9,826 nucleotides of DNA from assembly GCA_016210295.1 (NCBI GenBank), contig JACQUM010000006.1:1-9826 (forward strand), read 5' to 3'. The number at the start of each line of letters is the position of its first letter. Position 1 is the stretch's first letter. Both the position numbers and the translations under genes were made by a program. The notes under the pieces were generated by a model. That model was not told the DNA's origin, made no database searches, and worked only from the letters and a program-made list of their open reading frames with translations. This document shows, piece by piece, positions 1 to 6,256 of this stretch. This DNA comes from Chloroflexota bacterium. GTDB taxonomy: Bacteria > Chloroflexota > Dehalococcoidia > UBA6926 > JACQUM01.

Positions 1-24
1 CGGCGCCGCCGCGGGGTTGTGGGG

Positions 25-55
25 GGGGGCCGTCCCGCACCGGGGGACGGCCCCC
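25..55 (-). terminator. GC-rich hairpin after the substrate-binding protein gene
   Basis: A perfect 12-bp stem (arms 25-36 and 44-55, loop 37-43) lies about 32 bases past the stop codon of the minus-strand gene that ends at 88. The arms are almost all G/C. No run of U follows on the minus strand, so this is not a canonical intrinsic terminator. It could be a transcript end-stabilising hairpin or a terminator that needs help from Rho. Its position just after a stop codon is the main support. Confidence 0.55.
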
Positions 56-87
56 TCCCTCGGACCGTTTAGAGCGACGCTACCCTG

Positions 88-1875
88 TTACTTGGCGCGC
101 CACCAGTCTTCCATGCGGTCGTGGGAGCCGCCGGCGCGGAAGCTGGAGACCTTGATCCCGCGGATGTCGGGATGAAGGGCGTAGGCGCCGGCAAACCAGG
201 CGATGTTGGCCCGGGCATGGTCATCCATGATTAGCTTATGGTACTCGTGGGCGAGAGTGACGCGCTTGGTGCGATCCAACTCCTGGCCCATCTTATGGCA
301 CAGGTCATCCGCCTTGGCGTTGGAGTAGCGGCCGTAGTTGCGGTCGGAGCCGGTGAAGTAGTGCTCGTAGCACACCTGGTTGGGGTCGGGGTGGGCGACG
401 AGCTGGTCCCACTCGGTCACGTCGAACTCGCCGGAGACGACCTGGGCCAGACTGCGTTGGGCCTCCGGGCAGTAGTAGTTGGGGTTGAAGCCCGCGCGGC
501 GGAGCATCTCCACCACCACAGGCTGGATGGCGACGCAGGTGGTGGAGAAGCCGGTGTGGTCGATGAAGAGGGCCTTGGGATCAGGGTAAAGGGCAAAGCC
601 CTCTTCCTGGAGGATCTTCCTGGCCTTGGCGATGTTCTCCTCCACGGTGTCAAGGTTGTAGCCAGGGTAGCTCCAAACCTGCTCCTTGGGCAGGTTCCAG
701 GTGGTGCCGACGATGAAGATGAACCCGCCCGGCTGGCACCAGTCATCCATAGCCAGGCGGCAGATGGCGCGGCGGTCCAGGGCGAGGGAAAGTGCCTCGC
801 GGATCCGGACCTTGTTCCAGGGCGCCTTCCCGTGGTGGGCCATGAGGAAGGAGGAGTTATCGCCCAGCATGCCCTTGGTGCCCCACCCGGGGTTGTCCTC
901 GATGCGCCAGGCTCCCAGGAACTGGAGGTGCTTCGCCTCCTGGTAGATAGTGTCGGGCTTGTTCCAGAACTTGAGGATGCCGTCGTAGCACATGTGGACG
1001 CGGCCGGTCCGAAGGGCGGCGCTGCAGGCGTCCGGCGTCTGATCGATTAGCTCGACGCGATCGAGGTAGGGGTAAGGCTTCCCGTCCGGCGCCTTACGGT
1101 GGTAGTAGGGGTTGGGGACCATGCTCGCTCGCTCACCGCCGATGAACTCCTGGAGCATCCAGGGCCCGGAGCCGGCGGTCCAGATCCTGAGGTCCTTGAG
1201 ACGCGTCTGCCAGTAGTCCTTCGGCTTGATGTCGTTGATAGAGACGGCCATCATGCCGGGCAGGGCGGCGTAGGGCCACTTGGTCTTGACCACGGCGGTG
1301 AGGGGGTCGGGGCACTCGACGCCCGTGAGCGGGACCAGGGTGCGCCCACGCATGGTGCGACGGAGGCCCTCGCCGCTCTTGATAGTCGTGATGGACCAGG
1401 CCACGTCGTCGCAGTCCACGACCTCGAACCCGCCGCCGTCCTTCGCGGGAATGGCGGCCTTCATGCCGGGCTCCAGCTTGAATGTCCAGGAGAGGCCATC
1501 CTTGCTGATCGACCAGTCATAGGCCATGCGGGGGCCTATCTCTTCGTCGCCGCCGAAGGGCTTGTTCGAGGGTATGTAGGTGAGGATGGAGTCATTGGTG
1601 GCCTTAGCGTACATGGAGCAGCACTCCTCCCAGGAGGCCAGGCCAAAGCCGCTGACGTTGCCCCGGATGACTTGGCCCCCCCGGCGCGGCCTCTCTCCAG
1701 ATGGAACTGGAGTAGGCGTAGGTGGTGCACTCGTCGGCTGGACGGCAGGGGCGGTGGTGGGGGGAGGTGCCGTGGGTGCGGCGGTTGGCTCCGCTGCCGG
1801 TGCGCAGGAGACGACCAGTAGAACCAGGGCGATGCCGAGCGCTAGGCCGATCCGGAGTAGATTGGAGGACGCCAT
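88..1875 (-). CDS. ABC transporter substrate-binding lipoprotein, family 5 (peptide/nickel/opine type)
   Basis: This 595-residue protein binds a solute, probably an oligopeptide or similar small molecule, outside the membrane and delivers it to an ABC permease. The N-terminus has a short basic region, a hydrophobic stretch (about residues 9-22) and a lipobox VVSC with the lipidated Cys at residue 24. A low-complexity Ala/Pro/Thr linker (about 25-60) would tether the domain to the membrane. The body carries family 5 hallmarks: a GSGPWML segment, NPYYHR followed by PYLDRV, and VRIREALSLALDR. Length fits the family (500-620). The ATG at 1873-1875 is chosen because AGGAGGT (1881-1887) lies 5 bases upstream and the signal peptide begins there. 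An in-frame ATG 30 codons earlier overlaps the promoter -35 box and is unlikely. Permease and ATPase genes are not seen, and a hairpin follows the stop, so it may be an orphan binding protein. The substrate cannot be read from sequence. Confidence 0.93.
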   Translation of the reverse strand: MASSNLLRIGLALGIALVLLVVSCAPAAEPTAAPTAPPPTTAPAVQPTSAPPTPTPVPSGERPRRGGQVIRGNVSGFGLASWEECCSMYAKATNDSILTYIPSNKPFGGDEEIGPRMAYDWSISKDGLSWTFKLEPGMKAAIPAKDGGGFEVVDCDDVAWSITTIKSGEGLRRTMRGRTLVPLTGVECPDPLTAVVKTKWPYAALPGMMAVSINDIKPKDYWQTRLKDLRIWTAGSGPWMLQEFIGGERASMVPNPYYHRKAPDGKPYPYLDRVELIDQTPDACSAALRTGRVHMCYDGILKFWNKPDTIYQEAKHLQFLGAWRIEDNPGWGTKGMLGDNSSFLMAHHGKAPWNKVRIREALSLALDRRAICRLAMDDWCQPGGFIFIVGTTWNLPKEQVWSYPGYNLDTVEENIAKARKILQEEGFALYPDPKALFIDHTGFSTTCVAIQPVVVEMLRRAGFNPNYYCPEAQRSLAQVVSGEFDVTEWDQLVAHPDPNQVCYEHYFTGSDRNYGRYSNAKADDLCHKMGQELDRTKRVTLAHEYHKLIMDDHARANIAWFAGAYALHPDIRGIKVSSFRAGGSHDRMEDWWRAK

Positions 1876-1880
1876 CGAAC

Positions 1881-1887
1881 ACCTCCT
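1881..1887 (-). promoter_or_regulatory. Shine-Dalgarno site fixing the start of the binding-protein gene
   Basis: On the minus strand this reads AGGAGGT, a near-complete match to the anti-SD of 16S rRNA, with 5 bases between it and the ATG at 1875. It argues against the longer open frame that begins at 1965. Confidence 0.85.
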
Positions 1888-1936
1888 GTTCCCCTGTCTT
1901 GCTCGCTGAACAACGTGTCCCACACAGGACAATGCA

Positions 1937-1965
1937 ATCTTATGTTTGGATGAGAAGATTGTCAA
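1937..1965 (-). promoter_or_regulatory. Sigma-70-type promoter for the binding-protein gene
   Basis: The minus strand shows a perfect TTGACA (1965-1960), a 17-base spacer and TAAGAT (1942-1937). Transcription should start near 1930, giving a leader of about 55 bases that contains the Shine-Dalgarno site. The end of the spacer and the -10 box form the 10-mer CAAACATAAG. The same 10-mer occurs at both outer ends of the inverted repeat at 2021-2068, so it may also be a protein-binding site or a trace of duplication. Confidence 0.75.
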
Positions 1966-2020
1966 TATATCTTGTGAGCCGAGGGTGCACGCCCAGGGTC
2001 TGACAGGCCAAACTACCCTT

Positions 2021-2068
2021 CAAACATAAGGGGCGCCCTTCCGCACGGAAGGGCGCCCCTTATGTTTG
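2021..2068. terminator. 23-bp perfect inverted repeat, bidirectional terminator-like
   Basis: The arms 2021-2043 and 2046-2068 are perfect reverse complements around a CA centre. Each arm has a GC-rich inner part (about 14 bp) and an A/T-rich outer part (CAAACATAAG on entry, CTTATGTTTG on exit), which is the layout of a bidirectional intrinsic terminator, although without a pure U run. It sits between two divergently transcribed intact genes, where no terminator is expected. It lies 19 bases past the stop codon of the apparent gene remnant at 2088-2159 on the minus strand, which would explain it. A large operator is the alternative. Confidence 0.6.
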
Positions 2069-2087
2069 TGAAGCTCGTAGGAGCCGA

Positions 2088-2159
2088 TTATCTGGCCAAC
2101 CACCAGTCCTCTCTGCTCGGTGCCGCCGCCGTAGTTTGAGGATAACTGGTGGTGCCGAT
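2088..2159 (-). pseudogene. Possible 3' remnant of a second substrate-binding protein gene
   Basis: The minus-strand frame ending with TAA at 2088-2090 closes with the residues SREDWWLAR. The intact binding protein at 88-1875 ends with DRMEDWWRAK. By eye the last 30 bases, including the stop, agree at about 22 positions. Other family 5 proteins from similar organisms commonly end in a W-rich DWW-type tail, so this fits the extreme C-terminus of a paralogue. Upstream in the same frame the similarity fades, and the open frame runs into the start of the hydrolase gene, so no intact gene exists. A terminator-like hairpin follows at 2021-2068, as one follows the intact gene. The match is short and could be chance. 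Confidence 0.4.
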
Positions 2160-2176
2160 GTGCAAGGCGAGGGCGA

Positions 2177-2206
2177 TTGCCTGGAAGGCTGGCGTTATCC
2201 TACAAT
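2177..2206 (+). promoter_or_regulatory. Candidate promoter for the MBL-fold hydrolase
   Basis: TTGCCT (2177-2182), an 18-base spacer and TACAAT (2201-2206) give a moderate sigma-70 match. A transcript starting near 2213 would have a leader of about 45 bases ending in the GGGGAGGG ribosome binding site before the ATG at 2258. The -35 box is weak (4 of 6). Confidence 0.45.
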
Positions 2207-2257
2207 CCTCCTGAGGCGTTGGTTCGCCAGCAGGCGTGTTCATCTGGGGAGGGCAAA

Positions 2258-3097
2258 ATGACGTCGAAGGCGCAGATCGGAACAATCGAGCTGGGAGACG
2301 GCGTGCACGCCTTGATCCAAGAAGGCGGGGCCACCAACGCGGGGTTCATCGTGGGGGACAGCGGCGTCCTGGTGATCGAAGCGTTGATGAGCGCCGACCT
2401 GGCGAAGAAGACGATCCGCGAGGTCAAGAGGGTGACCCGGAAGCCTATTCGATGGGTGGTGCTGACGCACTACCACTGGGACCACAGCTTTGCCGCAGAG
2501 CAGTTCCTTCCGAGCGCCATTGTGGGACACGCGGAGTGCCGCGAGGAGCTGGTCGAGAAATGGGAGCCGTCGGTAGAGAGTGCTTCCCAATTCGTTCCGG
2601 ACCTATCGGAGGAGTTCCGCAAAACGAAGATGGTCCCGCCGGACGTCGTCTTCACCGACCGGCTGACCCTTCACGTCGGCGAACGGCGTGTGGAGTTGCA
2701 CTACTTCGGCAGGGCTCATACGAAGGGCGACATTTTCATTTACGTGCCCGGGGAGGGCGTCCTCTTCGGTGGCGACGTCATCTCCAACCAGGGTGTCCCG
2801 TATGTGGTAGACGGCTTCGTGAGCAGTTGGATATCCGTCTTGGAGCGGGCCCGGTCTCTCGATGTGACGAAGGTGGTGCCGGGCCACGGCTTGATCACGG
2901 ACAAACAGAGCATCGGCGATACGCAGGCTTTCCTTACAGAGGTGAAGCAGCGGGTCCGCAAGAAGTTCGACGCGGGCAAGAGTCAGGAAGAGGCCGCTCG
3001 CGGCTTGACCTTTCCCAAGTATGCCTCCTGGAGGGGCATCAACGACCTCTCGGCGCTGGTGAAGCGGCTGTATATGGAGTTCCGAGGCGAGCTGTAA
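2258..3097 (+). CDS. MBL-fold metallo-hydrolase
   Basis: This 279-residue protein belongs to the metallo-beta-lactamase superfamily of binuclear metal hydrolases. The metal site is complete: H71-x-H73-x-D75-H76 in THYHWDHS, H154 in RAHTKGD, D173 in GGDVIS and H210 in PGHG. The strand before the first motif ends VLVIEALMS, so Glu41 takes the place of the common Asp. The C-terminal part (about 215-279), with the pattern EEAARGLTFPKYASW and a final LVKRLYMEF helix, resembles MBL proteins annotated as SoxH-like or quinoprotein-relay hydrolases. That group has no firm substrate, and I do not assign one. No signal peptide is visible, so it is probably cytoplasmic. The ATG at 2258 is preferred to one 27 codons upstream because GGGGAGGG (2246-2253) lies 4 bases before it and the family's typical N-terminus begins there. 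It is convergent with glmS, with a 74-base gap that holds no clear terminator. Confidence 0.9.
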   Translation: MTSKAQIGTIELGDGVHALIQEGGATNAGFIVGDSGVLVIEALMSADLAKKTIREVKRVTRKPIRWVVLTHYHWDHSFAAEQFLPSAIVGHAECREELVEKWEPSVESASQFVPDLSEEFRKTKMVPPDVVFTDRLTLHVGERRVELHYFGRAHTKGDIFIYVPGEGVLFGGDVISNQGVPYVVDGFVSSWISVLERARSLDVTKVVPGHGLITDKQSIGDTQAFLTEVKQRVRKKFDAGKSQEEAARGLTFPKYASWRGINDLSALVKRLYMEFRGEL

Positions 3098-3171
3098 GCA
3101 GACTTATCCGGTCTCTTCGGCCCTGCCTCTTGGCCCTGTCTCCCCTGACCTCGCCGGAGGGAGCTGGCGGG

Positions 3172-5013
3172 CTATTCCACGGTGACCGACTTGGCCAGGT
3201 TCCGCGGCTGGTCCACGTCGCAACCGCGGCGAAGGCCGATGTAGTAGGCGAGGAGCTGGAGGGGCACGACGGCAAGGACAGGGAGGAGGAGGGGGGAAGC
3301 TTCAGGGAGGAGGAGGGAGTGGTGCACGCGTGCGGCGAGCTCGTCGTCACCTTGGGTCAGCAGCCCTATGACGATGCCGTCTCGCGCGCGGACCTCCTCG
3401 ATGTTTCCAGCCATCTTTTCCCGAAGGAGTCCCCGCGGTGCCACGGCGACCACGGGCACCTGGTTATCGACGAGGGCGATGGGCCCGTGCTTCATCTCGC
3501 CCGCCGCGCTGCCCTCTGCGTGGATATAGCTGATCTCCTTGAGCTTCAGGGCGCCTTCCAGGGCGACGGGGTAGCCGAGCCCCCGGCCGAGGAAGAGGAA
3601 GTTTTGGTACCGGGCGAGGCGTCCCGCCAGGTCTTCGTAGACGGGGGCCTGCTCCAGGAGGCGGCCGACGAGGCTGGGGACCAGGGCAAGGTCTTGGAGC
3701 AGCTCGGCAGCGCGCTTGGCTGGGAGGGCCCTTCTCTCCAGGCCGAGGTGAATGGCGAGGAGGTAGAGGCACAGGAGAGAGCCGGTAAAGGTCTTGGTGG
3801 CGGCGACGCCTACCTCCAGCCCGGCCTGGATGAAGAGGGTGGCCTCCGCCAGGCGGGTGGCCGCCGAACCTGGAACGTTGGAGATGGTAATCTGAGCGGC
3901 TCCCTGGCGAGCAGCCTCCTCCATAGCGGCCAGGGTGTCCGCCGTCTCGCCAGACTGGGAGATGGAGACGACGAGCGTCTCAGGCCCCAAGTGGGTGTCC
4001 CGGTAGCGGAGCTCGGAGGCGATTTCGGCCGTGGCCGGGAGGCCGGCGATGCTCTCGATGTACTGGCGGCCGATCAAGGTGGCGTGATGGCTGGTTCCGC
4101 AGGCGGTGAGGACGACTCGCTGGATGCGCGCTAGATGACGAAGGACGGGGGCCAGCTCCGGCAGGTCCAGGCCTCCATCCTCCAGGTCCACGCGCCCTCG
4201 GAAGGCGTCGGTGAGCGTATCGGGCTGCTCCATGATCTCCTTGAGCATGAAGTGCTTGTAACCTCCCTTGGCTGCCGAGAGAAGGTCCAAGGCGGCGGCC
4301 ACGCTCTCCTTGGCGATGGCCTTGCCTTGAAGGTCGGTGAAGAGGGCTCGCCCGGAGCGGAGGACGGCGATCTCGGCGTTGCCCAGGAAGGAGACCTTTC
4401 GAGTGAAGGGAAGAAGGGCGGGAAGGTCGCTAGCGACGAAGGTCTCTCCCTCGCCGTGGCCAACGACGATACCGCCGGCGTTGCCGCTCCGGACTGCGAT
4501 GAGCGTGTCCGGAGAACGAGCATCGGCGACGAGAAGGGCGAGGGCGCCCTGGGCCTGCTTCAGCACCTGACGCATTGCTTCTTCGAGGGGGAGATCTCCG
4601 CCGAGGGCCTCCTCGATAAGGTGAGGGAGGACCTCGGTATCCGTCTGGGAGACGAAGGTGTGGCCCCGCCGCAGGAGATCGGCCTTGAGGGACAGGTAGT
4701 TCTCCACGATGCCGTTCTGGTCAACGGCGACACGGCCGTGGCAGTCCAGGTGGGGGTGGGCGTTGGCTAAAGAGGGCTTTCCGTGGGTGGCCCAGCGCGT
4801 GTGACCAATACCCAGAGTACCTGAAGGGAGTCCGCCCTCCAGGGCATCTCGGAGAGCGTCAACTTTCCCAACCGTCTTCATGACGCGGAAGCCATCGGTG
4901 CTCAGGACGGCGATGCCCGCGCTGTCGTAGCCCCGGTACTCCAGCCTCCCGAGGCCTTCCAAGAGGAGACGGGCGGCCTGCCGGCCACCGGTGTATCCCA
5001 TAATGCCGCACAT
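3172..5013 (-). CDS. glmS: Glutamine--fructose-6-phosphate aminotransferase (isomerizing)
   Basis: GlmS makes glucosamine-6-phosphate from fructose-6-phosphate and glutamine, the first step to UDP-GlcNAc for peptidoglycan and other envelope sugars. At 613 residues it matches the E. coli enzyme (609). The N-terminal class II glutaminase domain starts MCGIMGY, with Cys2 as the nucleophile after Met removal, followed by RLEYRGYDSAG, HTRWATHG (71-78) and NGIVENY. The two SIS isomerase domains show TACGTSHHA, SISQSGETADT, FLGRGLGYPVALEGALKLKEISYIHAE in two stretches, AAGEMKHGPIAL and the C-terminal DVDQPRNLAKSVTVE. The residue before the oxyanion Asn is Gln99 instead of the usual His (HNGI becomes QNGI). 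I chose the ATG at 5013 because the nucleophile must be N-terminal. An in-frame ATG at 5025 would add four residues. No Shine-Dalgarno precedes either. No glmS ribozyme is evident. It lies downstream of plsC, separated by repeat copy A. Confidence 0.97.
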   Translation of the reverse strand: MCGIMGYTGGRQAARLLLEGLGRLEYRGYDSAGIAVLSTDGFRVMKTVGKVDALRDALEGGLPSGTLGIGHTRWATHGKPSLANAHPHLDCHGRVAVDQNGIVENYLSLKADLLRRGHTFVSQTDTEVLPHLIEEALGGDLPLEEAMRQVLKQAQGALALLVADARSPDTLIAVRSGNAGGIVVGHGEGETFVASDLPALLPFTRKVSFLGNAEIAVLRSGRALFTDLQGKAIAKESVAAALDLLSAAKGGYKHFMLKEIMEQPDTLTDAFRGRVDLEDGGLDLPELAPVLRHLARIQRVVLTACGTSHHATLIGRQYIESIAGLPATAEIASELRYRDTHLGPETLVVSISQSGETADTLAAMEEAARQGAAQITISNVPGSAATRLAEATLFIQAGLEVGVAATKTFTGSLLCLYLLAIHLGLERRALPAKRAAELLQDLALVPSLVGRLLEQAPVYEDLAGRLARYQNFLFLGRGLGYPVALEGALKLKEISYIHAEGSAAGEMKHGPIALVDNQVPVVAVAPRGLLREKMAGNIEEVRARDGIVIGLLTQGDDELAARVHHSLLLPEASPLLLPVLAVVPLQLLAYYIGLRRGCDVDQPRNLAKSVTVE

Positions 5014-5023
5014 GGTGTTGCTC

Positions 5024-5029
5024 ATTCTA
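5024..5029 (-). promoter_or_regulatory. -10-like box just upstream of glmS
   Basis: The minus strand reads TAGAAT, ending 10 bases before the ATG at 5013. Initiation about 7 bases downstream would give a leader of only a few bases, consistent with the absence of a ribosome binding site. I find no convincing -35 box at 16-19 bases upstream, so the call is weak. Confidence 0.3.
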
Positions 5030-5179
5030 CCGCAAGGACGCGAGAGGAGGCACGCTTGAGGTAGCGAGCGTTCAGCCCTCCACGGCAAAGCGGCGTAGAT
5101 TGCTCCAACGCCCGCCCCGGACGTGCCAAAGAGCAGGGGGGCCGTCTCTTTTCTCTGGGTTCGCCACGCTCTGCTCTCG

Positions 5180-5375
5180 CTAACAGGGTGCCAAAAAAGG
5201 GGAGTCCAGAGGGGCGAAGCCCCGGAGCCTGCCCTGAGCGAAGCCGAAGGGGCAGGGGTTTGGGAGTGTCCTCCAGATACATTTTCCACCCCCTTCCTGG
5301 CTAGGCATACCCTGGGCCAGCCGAAGGGAAGGGGGCAGGGGGATAGTCGAAAGGGGTTTCCCATCAGCCTGCTAC
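5180..5375 (+). mobile_element. MITE-like repeat, copy A, with flanking 4-bp repeats
   Basis: The element spans 5184-5371 (188 bp). Its left end CAGGGTGCCAAAAAAGGGG and the complement of its right end, CAGGCTGATGGGAAACCCC, form imperfect terminal inverted repeats shared with copies B and C. It is flanked by CTAA (5180-5183) and CTAC (5372-5375), a 3-of-4 match to a target duplication. The right flank contains the TAG stop of plsC (5374-5372, minus). The interior holds GC-rich hairpins, including a CCTGCCC/GGGGCAGG arm with the CTGAGCGAAGCCGAAGG motif near 5230-5258 and a CCCCCTTC/GAAGGGGG arm near 5289-5335. It carries no transposase and no credible gene. It fills most of the plsC-glmS spacer (5014-5371). 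In the rest of that spacer I see only the -10-like box. Confidence 0.7.
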
Positions 5376-6052
5376 GGAGCAGGTGGAGTTGCTCCTCTCC
5401 CCGCTCCGTAGACGCCGCGCAGCTCGGGCGAGAGGAGCGCCGCGATGCGTTCCATCATCGAGTGGCTGGCACTGACAATGACCTCGCGACTCGGGGATAA
5501 GGGGGTGGGGAGCTGAAAAATTGGTCCGATTCGGACCGTGATGGGAGGCCGGCGCGGCAGAGCATGGCGCAGGCTCCCTAGGGAGCCTGCGCCGGAGATG
5601 GCGATGGGCAAGATGGGGACTCCGCTCTGGATGGCCAGAAAGGCAGCGGCGGGACGCGCCTCCTGGAGCTGGCCCGTCCGGCTGCGCGTTCCCTCGGGGA
5701 ACAGGCCGACCGCCCCGCCCTTCTCGAGGACTTCCTGGGCCCGGCGCAGGGCTTCCCGATCGAATCTCTCGCGGTCCAGAGGGATGAAGCCGTAGTGGAC
5801 GATGCACCACCCCGGCCAGCCTGGCGTCTGGGTCAGTTCGCGTTTGGCGAGGAAGAGGACCTTTCTGGAGAGGCTGGCGTTGATGAGGGGAGGGTCGAGG
5901 TAGTGGGAGTGGTTAGCGACGGCGATGAAGGGCCCGCGACTCGGCACGTGTTCCGCTCCCTCCACCTGCCAGCGAGAGAAAAGGGTGAAGCAGAGACGCA
6001 TGAAGTTGTTGGCCACTCGGTAGTGGACGGCGCTGTTGATGAAGGGGCCCAT
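5372..6052 (-). CDS. plsC: 1-acyl-sn-glycerol-3-phosphate acyltransferase (PlsC family)
   Basis: This 226-residue enzyme probably transfers an acyl chain to lysophosphatidic acid to give phosphatidic acid at the inner face of the membrane. The acyltransferase motifs are present in order: H48-x4-D53 in NHSHYLDP (catalytic), a middle segment ending GFIPLDRE, FPEGTRS (118-124) for substrate binding, and GVPILPIAISG. Length is typical (200-250). The N-terminus (about 10-27) could be an amphipathic membrane-contact helix. The ATG at 6052 has GGTGA 6 bases upstream. A 52-bp palindrome ends its spacer directly before that site. The stop codon TAG lies in the flanking 4-bp repeat of element copy A, so the C-terminal tail (GAGRGATPPAP) may have been trimmed or altered by insertion. 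Specificity within the family (PlsC against other lysophospholipid acyltransferases) is not settled by sequence. The order cmk-plsC on one strand is common in bacteria. Confidence 0.88.
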   Translation of the reverse strand: MGPFINSAVHYRVANNFMRLCFTLFSRWQVEGAEHVPSRGPFIAVANHSHYLDPPLINASLSRKVLFLAKRELTQTPGWPGWCIVHYGFIPLDRERFDREALRRAQEVLEKGGAVGLFPEGTRSRTGQLQEARPAAAFLAIQSGVPILPIAISGAGSLGSLRHALPRRPPITVRIGPIFQLPTPLSPSREVIVSASHSMMERIAALLSPELRGVYGAGRGATPPAP

Positions 6053-6064
6053 AAACCCTCACCC

Positions 6065-6116
6065 CCTGTTTCCTATCCCCCTCTCCCGCTAGCGGGAGAG
6101 GGGGATAGGAAACAGG
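6065..6116. repeat. 52-bp perfect palindrome (REP-like)
   Basis: Arms 6065-6090 and 6091-6116 are exact reverse complements with no spacer; the centre is CGCTAGCG. The inner part, CTCTCCCGCTAGCGGGAGAG, is close to a palindromic repeat with the same core that recurs in spacers of many unrelated bacteria. It lies between cmk (stop at 6253) and plsC (start at 6052), and its plsC-side arm abuts the plsC ribosome binding site. In RNA it would form a very stable hairpin, so it could end or stabilise the cmk transcript or impede plsC translation. Confidence 0.8.
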
Positions 6117-6256
6117 TCTGGGGGACCCCCCCCAGCCCCCCAGCAGGGGACCCTAGTCTCCTGCACCCTTCTCAGAGCCTGCTTATCCTGCGACAGGCTC
6201 AGGGCGGGTTCTGGGGCTACGCTCCTCTGCACTCTCACTCCTCAGCAGCCTGCTAG
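6117..6256. repeat. Repeat-derived spacer with one element terminus (copy D)
   Basis: This stretch between cmk and the palindrome shows repeat debris and no gene. A TCTGGGGGA/CCCCCCAG-type hairpin (6117-6136) resembles an arm in copy C. GAGCCTG and CAGGCTC form another stem near 6175-6201 that contains part of the GACAGGCTCAGGG motif. The sequence CAGCCTG (6246-6252) followed by CTAG (6253-6256) matches the right end plus target of copies A-C. I cannot find the matching left end, so this is a degenerate or partial copy. CTAG contains the TAG stop of cmk. Confidence 0.45.

Noticed and set aside
238..1821. Long plus-strand frames (238-1050 and 1099-1821) opposite the binding-protein gene
   Set aside because: They are antisense shadows of a gene with a clear signal peptide, promoter and ribosome binding site, and their translations show no recognisable domain.
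3098..3171. Possible terminator between the convergent hydrolase and glmS genes
   Set aside because: Only short, interrupted GC matches are seen, with no stable stem and no U run.
2236..4134. A 632-codon plus-strand open frame over the hydrolase and glmS
   Set aside because: It runs out of frame through the hydrolase gene and antisense to glmS, both with intact family motifs. Its product is repetitive and Arg/Gly/Glu-rich without any family pattern. It is a by-product of high GC.
5026..5179. Possible glmS ribozyme or other leader RNA upstream of glmS
   Set aside because: No ribozyme core pattern is recognisable, and the apparent -10 box lies immediately before the start codon, leaving no room for a leader.
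5123..5500. Small frames inside repeat copies A, B and C
   Set aside because: Their peptides derive from hairpin arms and motifs such as CTGAGCGAAGCCGAAGG, a known source of spurious gene calls. None has a ribosome binding site or family match.
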